NCBI GenBank assembly: GCA_002426195.1
Contig: DIOT01000030.1
Location: 62,001-126,000, forward strand
Direction: 5' to 3'
DNA: 64,000 nt
Source: Bacteroidales bacterium UBA5507
GTDB taxonomy: Bacteria; Bacteroidota; Bacteroidia; Bacteroidales; Lentimicrobiaceae
A model generated the notes under the pieces. It worked only from the letters and a program-made list of their open reading frames with translations. It ran no database searches and was not told the origin of the DNA. Positions 61,777 through 64,000 of this stretch are shown in pieces (the stretch's first letter is position 1; every line of letters starts with the position of its first letter). The translations under genes and the position numbers were made by a program.

Positions 61777-63078
61777 ATGCGACAAATCTATAGCTTCATA
61801 ATCACATTATACGGACTGTCGCTATGGATATCTTCACTTTTCTATCAGAAAGCACGTGACTGGTTTTATGGTCGTCGCGAAATATTCACAAAACTCGAGG
61901 AAGTATTTTCAAATCATTACCACTCAGAAGATCCTTCACCGGTTGCTTGGATTCATTGTGCTTCATTAGGTGAATATGAGCAGGCACGACCGGTTATTGA
62001 AGAGATTAAAAGTCAACATCCACAAATTTCAATCATTCTCACTTTCTTTTCGCCCTCTGGATTCAACAATAAAGCCAGCAATTCAGGGGCAGATTTTGTA
62101 TTCTACTTGCCACTCGACACCAGAAAAAATGCAAGAAAGTTCCTGCGGATTGTTTCACCCTCAATTGCCATTTTTGTAAAGTATGAATACTGGTATAATT
62201 ATCTGCACGAACTGAAGGAAAAGAATATTCCAACATATATGATTTCAGCAATCTTCCGCCCTTCACAGCACTTCTTTAAATGGTATGGCGGTTGGTTCAG
62301 GACACACCTGAGAAACCTCAATAAAATCTTCGTGCAGGAAGAGGTATCTGCTGAATTGCTCAGTATGATTGATGTAAATAATGTAATAATCAGTGGCGAC
62401 ACTAGATTTGACAGAGTGGCAGGCATAGGCAACAAGAAAGTTAGCATCCCTTATCTTGACGAGTTTTCAAAAGATAGCTTTACACTAGTCGCTGGAAGTA
62501 CCTGGCCTCCTGATGAAGCAATACTTCAAAAGCTCTTTGAATCGTCTTATGATTCTTTAAAGCTTATAATTGCACCTCATGAAATTAACAGGAAGCACCT
62601 GGATGAGCTGTCCTCAAAGTTTTCAGGCAATTGTGAATTCTATAGTAAAATAAGAGAATCGAACCTTGGTGCCGAGGAGTACTTTAAGAGGAATAAACCA
62701 CGTGTAATTATTATTGATTCCATCGGACTACTTTCAAAATTGTACCGTTATGGTAAGTTAGCATATATAGGAGGTGGATTCGGTGTTGGAATACATAATA
62801 CACTCGAGGCTGCTGTTTATGGAATGCCAGTTCTTTTTGGAGCAAACTTTCACAAGTTCAAAGAAGCTCAACAATTAATCGAAGTAAACGCTGGAGTAAG
62901 TGTTAAGGATGAACAGGAGCTGATTCAAATTGTAAATATCTATTACAGCCTACCCGACAAGCTGAGGGTTGCATCTGAGCAAGCAGCAAAATTTGTAAAA
63001 TTCAGAACAGGAGCCACCAGCTCAATTATGAGCGAGTTAGAATCTGTCTTTGACAGTCTGAAGGTTCATCAATCCTAA
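61777..63078 (+). CDS. waaA: Kdo transferase (3-deoxy-D-manno-octulosonic acid transferase)
   Basis: A 433-residue glycosyltransferase (GT30) that adds Kdo to lipid A precursors at the inner membrane. It has an N-terminal hydrophobic segment (about 5-22), WIHCASLGEYEQARPVIEEI, the VWVEYEYW-like FVKYEYWYNYL, and the C-terminal nucleotide-binding GGGFGVGIHNTLEAAVYGMPVLFG. Length is typical (about 425). Its 3' end overlaps the convergent metallophosphoesterase gene by 53 nt. Confidence 0.95.
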   Translation: MRQIYSFIITLYGLSLWISSLFYQKARDWFYGRREIFTKLEEVFSNHYHSEDPSPVAWIHCASLGEYEQARPVIEEIKSQHPQISIILTFFSPSGFNNKASNSGADFVFYLPLDTRKNARKFLRIVSPSIAIFVKYEYWYNYLHELKEKNIPTYMISAIFRPSQHFFKWYGGWFRTHLRNLNKIFVQEEVSAELLSMIDVNNVIISGDTRFDRVAGIGNKKVSIPYLDEFSKDSFTLVAGSTWPPDEAILQKLFESSYDSLKLIIAPHEINRKHLDELSSKFSGNCEFYSKIRESNLGAEEYFKRNKPRVIIIDSIGLLSKLYRYGKLAYIGGGFGVGIHNTLEAAVYGMPVLFGANFHKFKEAQQLIEVNAGVSVKDEQELIQIVNIYYSLPDKLRVASEQAAKFVKFRTGATSSIMSELESVFDSLKVHQS

Positions 63079-63859
63079 AGATTACAATTGCCAACCCTTC
63101 CCCATCCCAGGCTGCTGAAAAAGTATGAGTTCTACCAATAACCTCATGCCACTCATTTGATAAGCGCGATGATTCGTGTGCATGTCCGTGAAGGGTAACA
63201 TAGGGTTGTTTTGTTGAGATCAAATCAGCAATAGCTTTGCTACCAATATTCTTATTTCCTGGAATCTTATCCAGACTGCTATTATTTGGTGGACTGTGAA
63301 AAAGAAAAATAGCCTTAGTCATATCATAGCCTTCTGCTAACTGTGCCAGATCACTGCTTATTAATGAATTATCGTATATATCACTATTGCTTCTAAAACC
63401 ATCATTTGGTGAGATTGAGCCATCTAATGTTGTAAAATCAACATCATATTTCTCCCAATCCTTATTTCTGAATGGAGTAGGAGGAACATAAGAATAACCA
63501 TAAATGGTGTATAGGCCAAATTTCACTCTTTCTGAATTTAGGTATTTCCATAACTCTCTTTTATTGCCTTCAATAAAACCCTTGACATCTGTTTTGTAGT
63601 CATCATTGCCAGCAATTAAATACACTTCAGGATAATTGCAACCCAATTGTTTCTGAATTCTGACAAATAACGGGATGATATAATCATTAATAAAAGGATT
63701 GACTGTATTATCACGTGATTTGTCAGAAGCCCTAACATGAGGCAACAGATCACCACCCAAAAACAGAAAAGAGGGTTTTCTTTTTATAACCTCCTGTGCC
63801 AGAAGCTCATACTTATTTGTATCTCCATGCAAATCGCTAACAAAAAAACATGTTGTCAT
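63026..63859 (-). CDS. Calcineurin-like metallophosphoesterase
   Basis: A 277-residue enzyme with the two-metal-site motifs SDLHGD (near residue 8), GGDLLPH (near 34), AGNDDYKTD (GNH-type motif with Asp for His) near 83, FLFHSPP near 190 and LHGHAHES near 225. The GND form of the third motif is shared by some single-domain Mre11/YfcE-like phosphoesterases. Start taken at the ATG at 63859, before the first motif. Its last 53 nt lie antisense to the end of waaA. Substrate unknown. Confidence 0.85.
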   Translation of the reverse strand: MTTCFFVSDLHGDTNKYELLAQEVIKRKPSFLFLGGDLLPHVRASDKSRDNTVNPFINDYIIPLFVRIQKQLGCNYPEVYLIAGNDDYKTDVKGFIEGNKRELWKYLNSERVKFGLYTIYGYSYVPPTPFRNKDWEKYDVDFTTLDGSISPNDGFRSNSDIYDNSLISSDLAQLAEGYDMTKAIFLFHSPPNNSSLDKIPGNKNIGSKAIADLISTKQPYVTLHGHAHESSRLSNEWHEVIGRTHTFSAAWDGEGLAIVIFRIDEPSDCQRQILTRS

Positions 63860-63910
63860 TGCTTTTATTTTTATGTTTAATAATTGCAGTCTGCTAAAAT
63901 AGTTAAATCT

Positions 63911-63918
63911 TATCTTTG
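63911..63918 (+). promoter_or_regulatory. Candidate -7 box for pdxA
   Basis: TATCTTTG matches TAnnTTTG, 17-20 nt upstream of the ATG codons at 63936 and 63939. Confidence 0.45.
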
Positions 63919-63935
63919 CCTCAAACAATTATGTT

Positions 63936-64000
63936 ATGATGAAAATTGCTGAAAACGAGATGAAGCCAATAATTGGGATTTCAACAGGTGACCTGAACGG
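63936..64000 (+). CDS. pdxA: 4-hydroxythreonine-4-phosphate dehydrogenase, 5' fragment cut by window edge
   Basis: Only the first 21 codons are present. The open frame reads MMKIAENEMKPIIGISTGDLNG, in which IIGISTGDLNG matches the start of PdxA (usually GISxGDxNG-I/V-G), an enzyme of vitamin B6 synthesis. An alternative start is the ATG at 63939 or that at 63960. A -7 box lies just upstream. With so little sequence the call is a good guess rather than certain. Confidence 0.72.
   Translation, partial: MMKIAENEMKPIIGISTGDLN

Noticed and set aside
1..64000. tRNA genes, rRNA, CRISPR arrays, insertion sequences or phage genes
   Set aside because: Non-coding gaps are short (at most 345 bp); no cloverleaf-like sequence, regular repeat-spacer array, transposase or phage motif was noticed. 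A tool search could still find a missed small RNA.

Overview
The window is a gene-dense, AT-rich stretch of a bacterial chromosome from the phylum Bacteroidota, most likely class Bacteroidia. The evidence is a porP-gldK-gldL-gldM-gldN type IX secretion locus, a SprE/PorW lipoprotein, a cargo protein with a type IX C-terminal sorting domain, a Bacteroidota-type LptE, DUF4468 and DUF2723 proteins, and many upstream regions carrying the Bacteroidota -7 box TAnnTTTG with little sign of Shine-Dalgarno sequences. I see no tRNA, rRNA, CRISPR array, prophage or insertion sequence. About 55 protein genes are called. The first (mutA) and the last (pdxA) are cut by the window edges.

Layout. 1-8.3 kb: methylmalonyl-CoA mutase small subunit, a secreted tricorn-type protease, a Pif1-like helicase, a PPP-family phosphatase and phosphoglycerate mutase. 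8.4-16.4 kb: a DUF2723 membrane glycosyltransferase-like protein, a polysaccharide deacetylase, an exported M1 peptidase with a type IX sorting tail, an Ig-like lipoprotein and an ArsR regulator with a candidate operator. 16.5-22.6 kb: adenine deaminase, then a tightly packed mevalonate operon (HMG-CoA reductase, GYDIA-type GHMP kinase, diphosphomevalonate decarboxylase, mevalonate kinase). 22.8-30.4 kb: a small coupled protein with a 5'-nucleotidase, a DUF4468 protein, groES-groEL, and an envelope operon (sigma-54 activator, lptE, TPR protein, secG). 30.5-35.1 kb: pheT and recG. 35.3-41.2 kb: the type IX secretion locus, ending in a strong terminator.

41.5-49.7 kb: tandem yitT paralogues, a 156-bp imperfect inverted repeat, then M23 peptidase-dxr-rseP and a Ca2+-type P-ATPase. 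50-56.8 kb: sprE/porW, bactofilin, atpZ and a four-helix membrane protein, then a pterin pair (PTPS/QueD-like and folE), an aminotransferase and fabD, closed by a bidirectional terminator. 56.9-64 kb: a surface-sugar operon (WbpE-like aminotransferase, WbpD-like acetyltransferase, galE, rmlB), an outer-membrane-like protein, the Kdo transferase waaA, a metallophosphoesterase and the start of pdxA.

How it fits together. Much of the window serves the cell envelope: lipid A/Kdo and LPS transport (waaA, lptE), surface sugars, type IX secretion and one of its cargoes, envelope proteolysis (rseP, M23, tricorn) and fatty-acid initiation (fabD). The most unusual feature is that four mevalonate-pathway genes and dxr, the committed gene of the alternative MEP pathway, lie within 28 kb of each other. 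Next are the GHMP kinase filling the phosphomevalonate-kinase slot, a structured inverted repeat between convergent genes, and a eukaryote-like PTPS active-site motif beside folE. I did not find a clearly new multi-gene system; these are the best leads.
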